NCBI GenBank assembly: GCA_035273425.1
Contig: DATEPB010000030.1
Location: forward strand, 74,184 to 138,183
Length of the DNA stretch: 64,000 nt
Direction of reading: 5' to 3'
From: PSRF01 sp035273425
GTDB taxonomy: Bacteria > Acidobacteriota > Blastocatellia > Pyrinomonadales > Pyrinomonadaceae
Program-made: the position numbers and the translations under genes
Part shown: positions 18,677 through 27,110 of the stretch, piece by piece
How positions within the stretch are numbered: position 1 is the stretch's first letter
Layout of the letters: every line of letters starts with the position of its first letter
Notes under the pieces: generated by a model
Told to the model about the DNA's origin: nothing
Database searches by the model: none
Seen by the model: the letters and a program-made list of their open reading frames with translations, nothing else

Positions 18677-19987
18677 TTAACGGTTAGAACCATTTAGGAG
18701 CGGTGCTACCAGATCTACTGTTCGCGAAGCCGCGCCGAGATTCTCCTTTACTAATTCCTTTGCTTTCTCGCTAAGTTCCTGCCTACGCGATGGATTGGCC
18801 AACAACTCAGCCAGGAGTTTGCTTAGCCGCTCCGCCAGCAGCGGGTCAGGTTGGTGCGGCAGCTGAACTATAGCGTCCGATTCAACAAAGGTGTTTACGA
18901 TCTGGCGAAAGTTGTTGGTATGAGGACCGGTAACGACGCAGGCACCGACAGCGGCAGGTTCTACTATGTTATGGCCGCCCTTTCTCGCGATGCTTCCGCC
19001 CACAAATACAATGGTCGCCAAAGAATAAAGCGCGTTGAGTTCGCCAATGCTATCGAGAAGGATTATTTCGCATTTAGTGTCAGCAGGACTCTCGGGGGAG
19101 CTCCGCCGGCTCCAGGTAAATTCTGAAGCCGCCAACAATGATGCGACCTCATTGAAACGCTCCGGATGACGCGGTGCGATTATGAGCCTGGGCCTCACGG
19201 TTTTGCCCTCCGGCATTTCTCTAAAGGCCGATAGAATCAGCCGTTCCTCATTCGCGTGCGTACTGGCGGCAAGAATGATCGGAGCGTTATCGAGTCCGAA
19301 ACGGTTGTTGAATGTGGTCGCCAATGATGCGCCACCGGGTAAAGCGCCAGCGTCGAACTTGATGTTACCTGCCACATGCGTCCTGCTCACGCTCATTCCC
19401 AGAGCGCCAAGGCGCTTAGCATCCATTTCGGTTTGCATGACTGCCACATCGACAGACGACAAAACTCGTTTCATAAAACCCTTGATCATGCGGTATCGGC
19501 GAAAGGACTGGTCGGAGAGGCGCCCGTTTACAATTGCGACCGGAATCTGCTGGCGTTCACACTCGCGGAGAAACACCGGCCATATCTCAGTTTCCATTAA
19601 TAAGACGGCCGCAGGATTAACACTGGCCAAGGTACGGCGTACGACCCATTTCCAATCAAACGGGAAATAAAAGACCTTTGCGACCTCGTTTTTGAAAATC
19701 CTGTGGGCCAATTGTTGTCCCGTAGTGGTGATCGTCGACACGACCACTGAGTGGTTGGGAAAGCGATTTTTTATTGCTTTGATTAATGGGCGCGCGGCCT
19801 GCGTTTCGCCGACCGAAACACAGTGGAGCCAAATCACCGGACGGCTTCGATCCTGGATAGGGGAGACTGACCCGATCCGCTCACGGAAACCGGTAACATA
19901 CTTACCGTGTCGAAAAGCGTCGATTACGAATCGGGGTAGGAGGATTAAGAACCCAAGACCAAGCAGGAGACTGTAAACAAGGTACAT
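18677..19987 (-). CDS. waaA: 3-deoxy-D-manno-octulosonic acid (Kdo) transferase
   Basis: This enzyme adds Kdo to lipid IVA. The 436-residue protein has an N-terminal membrane anchor (about residues 2-22) and the GFRERIG motif, then WLHCVSVGETQAARPL, LLMETEIWPVF and GGSIARKGGHNIVEPAA, which are the WaaA/KdtA signatures in both Rossmann halves. The number of Kdo residues added cannot be inferred. It is the first gene of the waaA-lpxK pair. Confidence 0.95.
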   Translation of the reverse strand: MYLVYSLLLGLGFLILLPRFVIDAFRHGKYVTGFRERIGSVSPIQDRSRPVIWLHCVSVGETQAARPLIKAIKNRFPNHSVVVSTITTTGQQLAHRIFKNEVAKVFYFPFDWKWVVRRTLASVNPAAVLLMETEIWPVFLRECERQQIPVAIVNGRLSDQSFRRYRMIKGFMKRVLSSVDVAVMQTEMDAKRLGALGMSVSRTHVAGNIKFDAGALPGGASLATTFNNRFGLDNAPIILAASTHANEERLILSAFREMPEGKTVRPRLIIAPRHPERFNEVASLLAASEFTWSRRSSPESPADTKCEIILLDSIGELNALYSLATIVFVGGSIARKGGHNIVEPAAVGACVVTGPHTNNFRQIVNTFVESDAIVQLPHQPDPLLAERLSKLLAELLANPSRRQELSEKAKELVKENLGAASRTVDLVAPLLNGSNR

Positions 19988-20091
19988 GAGCGATTGCAGG
20001 AAGAGCCAGTTTGCCTGTCGTCACTAGTGGATCACATCGCGCAGTCGTACGTGATCCGTTCTGTTTAGTCAGACAATTGAGTCTGACCTGC

Positions 20092-20655
20092 CTACTTGGC
20101 TCTTTCGATATAGCGGCCTTCACTCGGGTCTACACGAATGCGATCACCTTCGTTAACAAAAGGTGGAACTGTGACAGTAACGCCGTTTTCCAGAGTTGCG
20201 GGCTTGTTTACGTTGGACACCGTGGCGCCCTTCATCGTTGGTTCAGTCCTGGTCACAGTCAGTTCCATTGAAGGCGGCAGGTCAATTCCAATCGGCGATC
20301 CGTCGAAGAATTCTGCCTGGAGCTTGAGCCCTGGGGTCAACCATGGAGCTGCGTCGCCGAGATCTTCTTCGCTCAAGGCGATTTGCTCGTAGTTTTCCGT
20401 ATTCATGAAATGATGATGTGAGCCATCTGAATACATGTATTCCATTTCATGCTGTTCGAGTGAAGCGCGTTCAATTGTATCCGCTGAGCGAAAGCGATGT
20501 TCGAAAGACGACCCGGTTTTGATATTACGAAGTTTCGCCTGCACCATGGCGCGCAGGTTTCCAGGTGTATGGTGACGAAATTCCATAACTTTGCATGGCT
20601 CTCCCTCGAAAAGGATTACCATTCCGCGGCGAATTTGAGTTGCAGATATAGCCAT
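20092..20655 (-). CDS. efp: Translation elongation factor P
   Basis: EF-P binds between the P and E sites and relieves stalling at polyproline stretches. The 187-residue protein has the three-domain layout, with KOW-like domain I (MAISATQIRRGMVILFEGEPC) and C-terminal IRVDPSEGRYIERAK. The tip loop reads HHTPGNLRAMVQAKLRN: the residue that is Lys34 in E. coli or Arg32 in Pseudomonas is Asn33 here, with Arg two residues later. Modification by EpmA or EarP at the canonical place is therefore not possible. No modification gene is nearby. Confidence 0.96.
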   Translation of the reverse strand: MAISATQIRRGMVILFEGEPCKVMEFRHHTPGNLRAMVQAKLRNIKTGSSFEHRFRSADTIERASLEQHEMEYMYSDGSHHHFMNTENYEQIALSEEDLGDAAPWLTPGLKLQAEFFDGSPIGIDLPPSMELTVTRTEPTMKGATVSNVNKPATLENGVTVTVPPFVNEGDRIRVDPSEGRYIERAK

Positions 20656-20790
20656 AAATTGTGGGACTCTCCAATAAGTGCGTTCTTAAGCTGTCCGTGA
20701 TAGACAGGCATAGGCCTGTTTTTCGAAACGCGTAGTCTAGCCATGCGGCAGAAAGTTGTCCAGCCGGACTCGGCCCTCAATTCAACCAAG

Positions 20791-20838
20791 AAAAGGCGGC
20801 TTATCCGAAATATTGATTCCGGATTCGCCGCCTTTTTT
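20791..20838. terminator. Bidirectional hairpin terminator between metallopeptidase and efp
   Basis: The stem AAAAGGCGGCTTATCCGaaa / CCGGATTCGCCGCCTTTTTT has A-rich and T-rich flanks, so it can act in both directions. It lies 63 bases downstream of the minus-strand metallopeptidase. Confidence 0.75.
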
Positions 20839-20900
20839 GAGGAGCCCACCTACCTCGTTTGTGTAAACGCCCTAAGCGCCGAAAGGTTCCAAATTGGAAT

Positions 20901-21620
20901 CTAGGCCGCGCGCACGCCCGGTACTCGTCGCCGGCGAGCCACCTGCTCCAGCCAGTGTTGGGCATCTTCATACTTGGCGAAACGACGTTCATCCAGACGA
21001 AATGCTGCTGTGTGGTAGTAACGACGACCATTAATCATTCGCGCCGCGTGCTTGATGTGCAGCATCTCGTGATAAAGGATGTACTCGACGAACCATTCCG
21101 GCACTTGGGCTGAATCTAGCGACTTACTAATCGTGATTGTGTCGTAGACCCGATCGTGATGTCCGAGAATGTTGCGAGTTTTGCGCTGAGACCACGTAAG
21201 CGTCGGTTTTTCCAGCGTGGAGTCGAAGTACTTGCGATTCAATCTGGAAAATAATTTTTCCAGGTCGTAAACGGCGCCCCGCGAGGTGGAAATCATTTTT
21301 CGGCCGCGATTACGGCGTGCAATGTCAGATGATCGCATCACCTCGGGTCTCAAGGAGTAGTCGCGGTAAGTCTTCTCGTAAAGAGCAGGTACCTTTTTCC
21401 CGAGCAATCTGGCCACCAGCACAAAAGCCAGCGCTCGCATTACCTCGGGCGGGCAATCCTTGCACAGGTCAGACAATCGAACGTAGACCTGACCGGAACG
21501 CATCCGGATTGTGTGGCGCAGGCCCGCGTACGGATAGAATCGCACGTCTACCGTTGGTAGACCTCGGTTGCTCCCCAACTGTTGGAAGGCGTCGATGAAA
21601 AACTTTTTCACTTCGTTCAT
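20901..21620 (-). CDS. SprT/YgjP-like zinc metallopeptidase
   Basis: The 239-residue protein carries an HExxH-type motif in YILYHEMLHIKHAARM (near residue 180) with a further histidine in YYHTAAFR, which suits a single-zinc minigluzincin/SprT-like fold. Upstream is a WSQRKTRNILGHHD segment that resembles the strand region of SprT-like proteins (K-TRNILG-Y...). The substrate is unknown. The ATG at 21620 is preferred over a GTG 24 bases upstream because GGAG precedes it. It is divergent from the heat-shock operon. Confidence 0.75.
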   Translation of the reverse strand: MNEVKKFFIDAFQQLGSNRGLPTVDVRFYPYAGLRHTIRMRSGQVYVRLSDLCKDCPPEVMRALAFVLVARLLGKKVPALYEKTYRDYSLRPEVMRSSDIARRNRGRKMISTSRGAVYDLEKLFSRLNRKYFDSTLEKPTLTWSQRKTRNILGHHDRVYDTITISKSLDSAQVPEWFVEYILYHEMLHIKHAARMINGRRYYHTAAFRLDERRFAKYEDAQHWLEQVARRRRVPGVRAA

Positions 21621-22094
21621 TGCCCACCGCTCCAGACAACGCACTCAAAAGTTTCAGATGTTCTGCGAATGAAGAGACGAGCGCTCCGGATGTCGGACCC
21701 GGGGGCTTTTGGGACTGTCGATGCCGGAGCTGATGACATCTTACGGAGAACCGGAGCCAAGCGTCAATTGATCCCGGGAAGGGTGAAAAGAACCGCAAAA
21801 AGCCTAAGAAAAAGGCCATTTTGGCCTGACCCCTTCAGAACTGGGAAATTGCGCTCAGGCGCCCAAATTTTGATGATAGATTGTCTGGGAACCGCGGACG
21901 GGCGAGCATTTGTGGATGAGTTAAATCTTTGAGAGAGCGGGAATTACCTCTTTCAGTCTCAGGTTTCCCGTCACTGTCAATTGTTTGCAGGCCTGATGAC
22001 GATTCCTCTATACTGCGAGAGACGAAATCCGGGCTTACCCTGTTTTCAACGTCGATCACCGAACTCCCTGAAATTAGGTCGCTTAGTTACATTA
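21621..22094. other. Divergent intergenic region upstream of hrcA
   Basis: This 474-base stretch separates the metallopeptidase from hrcA. It has no convincing gene, no palindromic repeat family, and no CIRCE-like TTAGCACTC...GAGTGCTAA. One sigma-70-like promoter candidate is noted separately. Confidence 0.6.
21985..22014 (+). promoter_or_regulatory. Candidate promoter for the hrcA operon
   Basis: TTGCAG (21985-21990) and TATACT (22009-22014) are separated by 18 bases and lie about 80 bases before the hrcA start. The match is fair but unverified. Confidence 0.35.
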
Positions 22095-23204
22095 ATGCCC
22101 CGTCGCAACGCAGGCCTCCAAACATCCGAAAACGCTCTCGACGCTCGAGCTCAATCCGTGCTGGCCTCTCTAATCAAGGAGCATTTGGTCACGGGAGAGG
22201 CGGTCGGTTCATTGGTGCTTGCCGATCGTTTCTCCAACAAGGCTGGCTGGAGTTCGGCCACCATCAGGAATGTCATGGGGGAACTCGAGGCCGCAGGTTT
22301 TGTCGAACAACCGCACACCTCGGCTGGACGAGTGCCAACTGACAAGGGTTACCGCTATTACGTGGACAACATTCTTGAAGAAGCTCGTTTGTCTCGAGCT
22401 GACGTAAGGGCGATCGACAGGGTGTTCACTACCAGTGGCGTGGATTCCGCGACTTCACCCGATCGGATCATGGAGCGCATGTCACACGCGCTTTCGGAAT
22501 TGTCAGAAAATGTCGGGATTGTCGTTTCTCCATCACTTGCGGAGAACCGTCTCAGTCATATCGAATTTGTTCAGCTCTCAGATAAACGCATCCTGGTGGT
22601 GTTGGTGACGACCTCAAACATCATTCACAACAAGATCATCCGGCTGGAAGACAATATCGCCCAGGAAGAGTTGGAGCAGACGGCCCGATATCTGAATACC
22701 GAGTTTTGTGGCAAGAGCCTGGTTGCCATCAGAGCAGAAATCCTCGAGCTAATGAGTGAAGAGAAAGCCCTTTACGATCGGCTCCTGCGAAATGCCATCC
22801 TGCTTTGCGATATGAGTTTGGAAGGTGAAGACTCCGGCGGCGTGTACGTTGATGGTGCTTCTAACATTCTCAGCAAACCAGACTTTGTCGACGTCGACAG
22901 AATGCGAGAACTGTTCAGAACATTTGAAGAAAAGTCACGATTGATCAAGATCTTGAATGAATGTGTTTCGCGTGATCATCACTCATTGTCGGACGTTCAC
23001 GTACTGATTGGCCGGGAGCACCCCATTTCGTCCATGACGAGTTGTAGTTTGATCACGGCTCCCTACCGGATCGGATCCCACGAGCGCTCGGGCACCTTGG
23101 GCGTTGTGGGTCCAATGAGGATTGAGTATTCCCGCATCATGGCTATGGTAAACTACATGGCGCGTCTCATTGAGCGCCGACTCGACGAAGAATCTCGCGT
23201 CTGA
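22095..23204 (+). CDS. hrcA: Heat-inducible transcription repressor HrcA
   Basis: HrcA is the repressor of class I heat-shock genes and binds CIRCE operators. From the ATG at 22095 (MPRRNAG) the protein has 369 residues, slightly above the usual 340-350. The N-terminal winged helix is seen in LIKEHLVTGEAVGS, WSSATIRNVMGELEAAGFVEQPHTSAGRVPTDKGYRYYVD, a family hallmark. The C-terminal GAF-like part contains IGREHPISSMTSCSLITAPYRIG and GTLGVVGPMRIEYSRIMAMVNYMA. It is the first gene of hrcA-grpE-dnaK-dnaJ. Open frame continues upstream for 38 codons but without family similarity. Confidence 0.94.
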   Translation: MPRRNAGLQTSENALDARAQSVLASLIKEHLVTGEAVGSLVLADRFSNKAGWSSATIRNVMGELEAAGFVEQPHTSAGRVPTDKGYRYYVDNILEEARLSRADVRAIDRVFTTSGVDSATSPDRIMERMSHALSELSENVGIVVSPSLAENRLSHIEFVQLSDKRILVVLVTTSNIIHNKIIRLEDNIAQEELEQTARYLNTEFCGKSLVAIRAEILELMSEEKALYDRLLRNAILLCDMSLEGEDSGGVYVDGASNILSKPDFVDVDRMRELFRTFEEKSRLIKILNECVSRDHHSLSDVHVLIGREHPISSMTSCSLITAPYRIGSHERSGTLGVVGPMRIEYSRIMAMVNYMARLIERRLDEESRV

Positions 23205-23236
23205 ACTAACCCGACTCTACTAGTTGAAAGAGACTG

Positions 23237-23968
23237 ATGGCTCCTGACGACAAAGGAAATTCCCCCAACCGCATTCCCGTCAATTTCCAGGATTCGGAAC
23301 CGGAAACGGACATAGAAAATTATTCCGATGATGAGTCTTCATCGAACGGACTCGATTCCGTCCCTGCCGACTCGGAAACGGGCCCGGAGAAGTTTGATCC
23401 GGGGGACCCTCCAGTTACACCTTCACCGCAAGCAGATGGCACTTCAGGCGAGTCTCCTAAAGGCGGCGGGCCGGAAGTGGCGGAACTTGTGGCGACTCGG
23501 GCTGAGCTCAAACGACTTGAAAGTGAAGTTAAGGAGCTCAAGGATAGCCTGGCCCGCCGGCAAGCGGACTTTGAGAACTACCGCAAGCGGATGGAGCGGG
23601 AGCGCAACGATACCTACAACCGAGTTGTTGCGGACATTGCAGGCAAGCTATTGCCCGTCCTCGATAATCTGAAAAGGGCGTTGGAGACCGAGGCCTCGGT
23701 TGAGGCAAGCGAATCAGACGAGTTTCGCCACTTCCTGAGTGGAGTGGACCTGATTTACAAACAGCTCAACGGAGTTCTTGATGCGTTGGGCGTGAAGCCG
23801 GTTCTGGCGGAGGGTGAACAATTCGATCCGCATCTGCACGAAGCTGTAGTTACAGAACCAACGGACGATTACGAACCTGACACCGTCATGCAGGAAATAG
23901 TGCGCGGCTTCCGAATTGGCGAGAAGTTAATCCGGCCTGCCCTGGTAAAGGTGGCAGTCAAGAAGTAA
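23237..23968 (+). CDS. grpE: Nucleotide exchange factor GrpE
   Basis: GrpE releases ADP from DnaK. The 243-residue protein has a long acidic, disordered N-terminus (about residues 1-75), then the coiled-coil region RRQADFENYRKRMERER, and the C-terminal beta domain with FDPHLHEAVVTEP and EIVRGFRIGEKLIRPALVKVAVKK. The N-terminal extension makes it longer than E. coli GrpE (197). It lies 32 bases after hrcA and four bases before dnaK, so the genes are co-transcribed. Confidence 0.96.
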   Translation: MAPDDKGNSPNRIPVNFQDSEPETDIENYSDDESSSNGLDSVPADSETGPEKFDPGDPPVTPSPQADGTSGESPKGGGPEVAELVATRAELKRLESEVKELKDSLARRQADFENYRKRMERERNDTYNRVVADIAGKLLPVLDNLKRALETEASVEASESDEFRHFLSGVDLIYKQLNGVLDALGVKPVLAEGEQFDPHLHEAVVTEPTDDYEPDTVMQEIVRGFRIGEKLIRPALVKVAVKK

Positions 23969-23972
23969 CGAG

Positions 23973-25817
23973 ATGGGAAAAGCGATAGGCATAGATTTAG
24001 GGACGACGAACTGCTGCGTCACCGTGCTTGAAGGCGGAGCTGTACAGGTAGTTCCCAACAAAGAAGGCGGGCGAACCACGCCTAGCGTGATCGGGTTTAC
24101 CGATAAAGGTGAACGCCTGGTCGGACAGATCGCCAAACGTCAGGCCGTGACCAATGCGGCCAACACGGTTTATGCAGTAAAGCGTCTGATTGGTCGAAAG
24201 TACAACTCGACTGAAGTTCAGCGAATGCGCGAGACGTCGGCCTTTGAAATTGTCGATTCACCGAATGGCGATGCTCGTGTTCGAGTGCAGGGACGGAGTT
24301 ACAGTCCGCCTGAGTTATCGGGAATCGTTCTACAACGATTGAAAGCCGCGGCCGAGGATTTTCTTGGTGAACCTGTAACGGACGCGATCATAACGGTTCC
24401 CGCCTACTTCGATGATACGCAACGCCAGGCTACAAAAGACGCAGGAAAAATCGCGGGCTTAACGATCGAGAGGATCATCAACGAGCCCACGGCGGCTGCG
24501 CTGGCATACGGGCTGGGCAAGTCTGAAGTTGAGCGTATTGCGGTCTACGATCTGGGCGGTGGCACGTTTGATATCTCCATCCTGGAGATGAGCGACGGCG
24601 TATTCGAGGTCCTTTCGACTTCGGGTAATACTTTCCTCGGTGGTGAAGATATTGACGAGCGGATCATGAATTGGATGGCCGATCAGTTCCTGACGGACAC
24701 CGGCATCGATCTTCGCAAGGATCGTCTGGCGTTACAGCGCCTGAAGGAAGTGGCCGAACGAGCGAAGTGCGAATTATCGTCTTCCACAGAGACGAATATT
24801 AATCTGCCGTTTATTGCCGCAGACGCTACCGGCCCAAAGCACTTCAATAAGGCCCTAACGAGGCAAGAGTTTGAGGATCTGATCTCGGATTTGATCGATC
24901 AGACGATTGCACCATGCGAAAAGGCCCTTGAAGATGCGAAGTTGAAACCGAAAGATGTTGATAAGGTAATTCTGGTTGGAGGGCAGACGCGCTCGCCGAT
25001 TGTTGAGCGAACGGTTGAGAAAATCTTCGGCAAAAAGCCCTCGGCGGAAATTAATCCTGATGAGGTGGTAGCCATGGGCGCCGCTATTCAGGGTGGAGTG
25101 CTAAGCGGGGAAGTCAAAGACATCGTGCTACTCGACGTGCTCCCGTTAAGCCTTGGTCTGGAAACCCGCGGTGGGTTGTTTACCAAGATTATCGATCGGA
25201 ATTCGACAATTCCTTTGCGTAACAGCCTGACGTTTACCACAGTGGTAGACAATCAAACGTCGGTAGAGATTCACATTTTGCAGGGCGAGCGCGAAGTTGC
25301 TCAAGGTAATCGCTCGCTGGGCAAGTTTGAGTTGGTTGGCATCCCACCAAGCCCGCGCGGTGTGCCGCAGATCGACGTTTCATTCGAAGTTGACGCTAAC
25401 GGAATCGTATCTGTGTCGGCGCAGGACAAAGCCACCGGGCGTGAGCAGCAAATGCGTATCACCCCTACCTCAGGTCTGGCGCCGGATGAGATTCAAAGCT
25501 TGATCCAGGAGGCCGAAGGCTTTGCTGACTCCGATCGAGTCGCAAAGGAAATGGTAGTGCTCCGCAACAAGCTTGAGTCGCTTTTGCGCAATACTCAAAA
25601 GTCGTTCACGAAGTTTGGCGGTATGCTTTCGGCAAACGATCAGGAGATCGCGGATCGCGTCTTCAAAGAAGCAGAAGAAGCCAGTAAAAGCGATGAGCGC
25701 GACCCAGTCAACAAAGCCTTAACCGCACTCGAACGAGTTGCTTCTCAGCTAACCTCTGCCGTGATGAATCCCACCGCTGAACCTTCAAGCGGCACCGAGG
25801 AACCTGTTAACAAATAA
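23973..25817 (+). CDS. dnaK: Chaperone DnaK (Hsp70)
   Basis: The 614-residue Hsp70 shows the phosphate-binding GIDLGTTNCCV, INEPTAAALAYGLG, VYDLGGGTFDISIL and VILVGGQTRSP signatures of the nucleotide-binding domain. The linker DIVLLDVLPLSLGLETRGG follows, and then the substrate domain. It is a little shorter than E. coli DnaK (638), and the C-terminus ends in PVNK rather than the EEVD/EEVK-like tail. It is central to the operon with grpE and dnaJ. Confidence 0.97.
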   Translation: MGKAIGIDLGTTNCCVTVLEGGAVQVVPNKEGGRTTPSVIGFTDKGERLVGQIAKRQAVTNAANTVYAVKRLIGRKYNSTEVQRMRETSAFEIVDSPNGDARVRVQGRSYSPPELSGIVLQRLKAAAEDFLGEPVTDAIITVPAYFDDTQRQATKDAGKIAGLTIERIINEPTAAALAYGLGKSEVERIAVYDLGGGTFDISILEMSDGVFEVLSTSGNTFLGGEDIDERIMNWMADQFLTDTGIDLRKDRLALQRLKEVAERAKCELSSSTETNINLPFIAADATGPKHFNKALTRQEFEDLISDLIDQTIAPCEKALEDAKLKPKDVDKVILVGGQTRSPIVERTVEKIFGKKPSAEINPDEVVAMGAAIQGGVLSGEVKDIVLLDVLPLSLGLETRGGLFTKIIDRNSTIPLRNSLTFTTVVDNQTSVEIHILQGEREVAQGNRSLGKFELVGIPPSPRGVPQIDVSFEVDANGIVSVSAQDKATGREQQMRITPTSGLAPDEIQSLIQEAEGFADSDRVAKEMVVLRNKLESLLRNTQKSFTKFGGMLSANDQEIADRVFKEAEEASKSDERDPVNKALTALERVASQLTSAVMNPTAEPSSGTEEPVNK

Positions 25818-25860
25818 CCCTATTATTGATTCATAGAGATTAGAGAGTATAAGTCTGCAA

Positions 25861-26976
25861 ATGAGTAAACGTGATTATTATGAAGTCCTGGGCGTGGCGC
25901 GAACTGCCACTGATCAGGAAATAAAGAGTGCATATCGAAGACTTGCCGTTCGTTATCATCCAGATAAAAATCCAAACGACGCGAGCGCGGAAGACAAATT
26001 CAAAGAAGCGGCGGAAGCGTACACCGTCCTTGCCGATTCGGATCAACGTCAGCGTTACGACCGTTTTGGTCATGCAGGAGTGTCGGGCGGTGCGAATCAG
26101 AGTTGGGGAGCCCCCGGCTTTGGCGGAATTGAAGATATCCTGGGAGATCTTTTCGGGTTCGGCGATGTTTTTGGCGCCGGCCGTCAGAGTGGACGCCGCA
26201 CGGCAGCCCAACGAGGCGCGGATCTGCGTTACGACCTTGAGATCTCGCTCGAAGATGCTTTCAACGGCATGACCGCGAATCTGCGGATCCCGCGTCTGGA
26301 GACCTGTGAAACTTGTACCGGAAGTGGCGCAGCGCCGGGCACTCAACCGGAACACTGTAGCCAGTGTGCCGGCAGCGGTCAGGTACGTTACCAGCAGGGA
26401 TTCTTCTCAGTGGCTCGCACTTGTCAGGCCTGTCGTGGCGCTGGTCGAGTGGTGAAGACCCCTTGCGAAGAGTGTCGTGGCGCTGGTCGCATCGAACGCG
26501 AGAAGCAATTAGAGGTCAGAATTCCAGCCGGAGTGGAGACTGGTTCTCGTTTGCGAGTGCAGGGCGAAGGCGAAGCGGGAACGCAGGGAGGTCCCTCGGG
26601 CGATCTCTACGTCGTTATCCATCTCGAGGAACATGAGCGGTTTGAACGACAAGGCAGCAATCTATACGCTTCGCTCCCGATAACTTTTGCGCAAGCGGCG
26701 CTTGGTGCAGATGTTTTCGTGGGCACAATCGATGGCGAAGAAAAGATCAAGGTTCCCAGTGGCACCCAAACAGGAACGGTGTTTCGCATCAAAGGCAAAG
26801 GCATGCCGGTCCTGGGAGGACGCGGCCACGGAGATATGTTCGTCTCAGTCAGTGTGGTAACTCCAACATCGTTGACTCGAGAACAGCGTAAGCTGCTGGA
26901 GCAACTAGCGATCGTTGAAAACAAGGATTTAGAAGACAAGGGTCTCGTGGACAAAGTCCGCGATATCTTTGGCTAG
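25861..26976 (+). CDS. dnaJ: Chaperone DnaJ (Hsp40)
   Basis: The 371-residue co-chaperone stimulates the DnaK ATPase. It has an N-terminal J domain with the HPD motif near residue 33, a Gly/Phe-rich stretch (about 75-115), four zinc-finger CxxCxGxG repeats (CETCTGSG, CSQCAGSG, CQACRGAG and CEECRGAG, about residues 143-205) and the C-terminal substrate domains. Type I DnaJ is complete. It is the last gene of the heat-shock operon; 43 bases separate it from dnaK. Confidence 0.97.
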   Translation: MSKRDYYEVLGVARTATDQEIKSAYRRLAVRYHPDKNPNDASAEDKFKEAAEAYTVLADSDQRQRYDRFGHAGVSGGANQSWGAPGFGGIEDILGDLFGFGDVFGAGRQSGRRTAAQRGADLRYDLEISLEDAFNGMTANLRIPRLETCETCTGSGAAPGTQPEHCSQCAGSGQVRYQQGFFSVARTCQACRGAGRVVKTPCEECRGAGRIEREKQLEVRIPAGVETGSRLRVQGEGEAGTQGGPSGDLYVVIHLEEHERFERQGSNLYASLPITFAQAALGADVFVGTIDGEEKIKVPSGTQTGTVFRIKGKGMPVLGGRGHGDMFVSVSVVTPTSLTREQRKLLEQLAIVENKDLEDKGLVDKVRDIFG

Positions 26977-27010
26977 CCTTCTGAATCCCAGAGTGTAGTT
27001 TCAAAGAAAT

Positions 27011-27080
27011 GGCGATCCACGAAACGACACGAAATCACGCAAAACTTTCTGTGTGACTTCGTCTTGCTAGTGGATCGTTT
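27011..27080. repeat. GATCCACGAA-type inverted repeat downstream of dnaJ
   Basis: The word GCGATCCACGAAACGACACG and a degraded inverse (TGTGACTTCGTC...GTGGATCG) span the gap between dnaJ and the YARHG gene. A better-preserved copy lies at 49282-49355. Confidence 0.65.
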
Positions 27081-27110
27081 TAGTTTGCATCCAATCCACT
27101 CGGAGCATCC

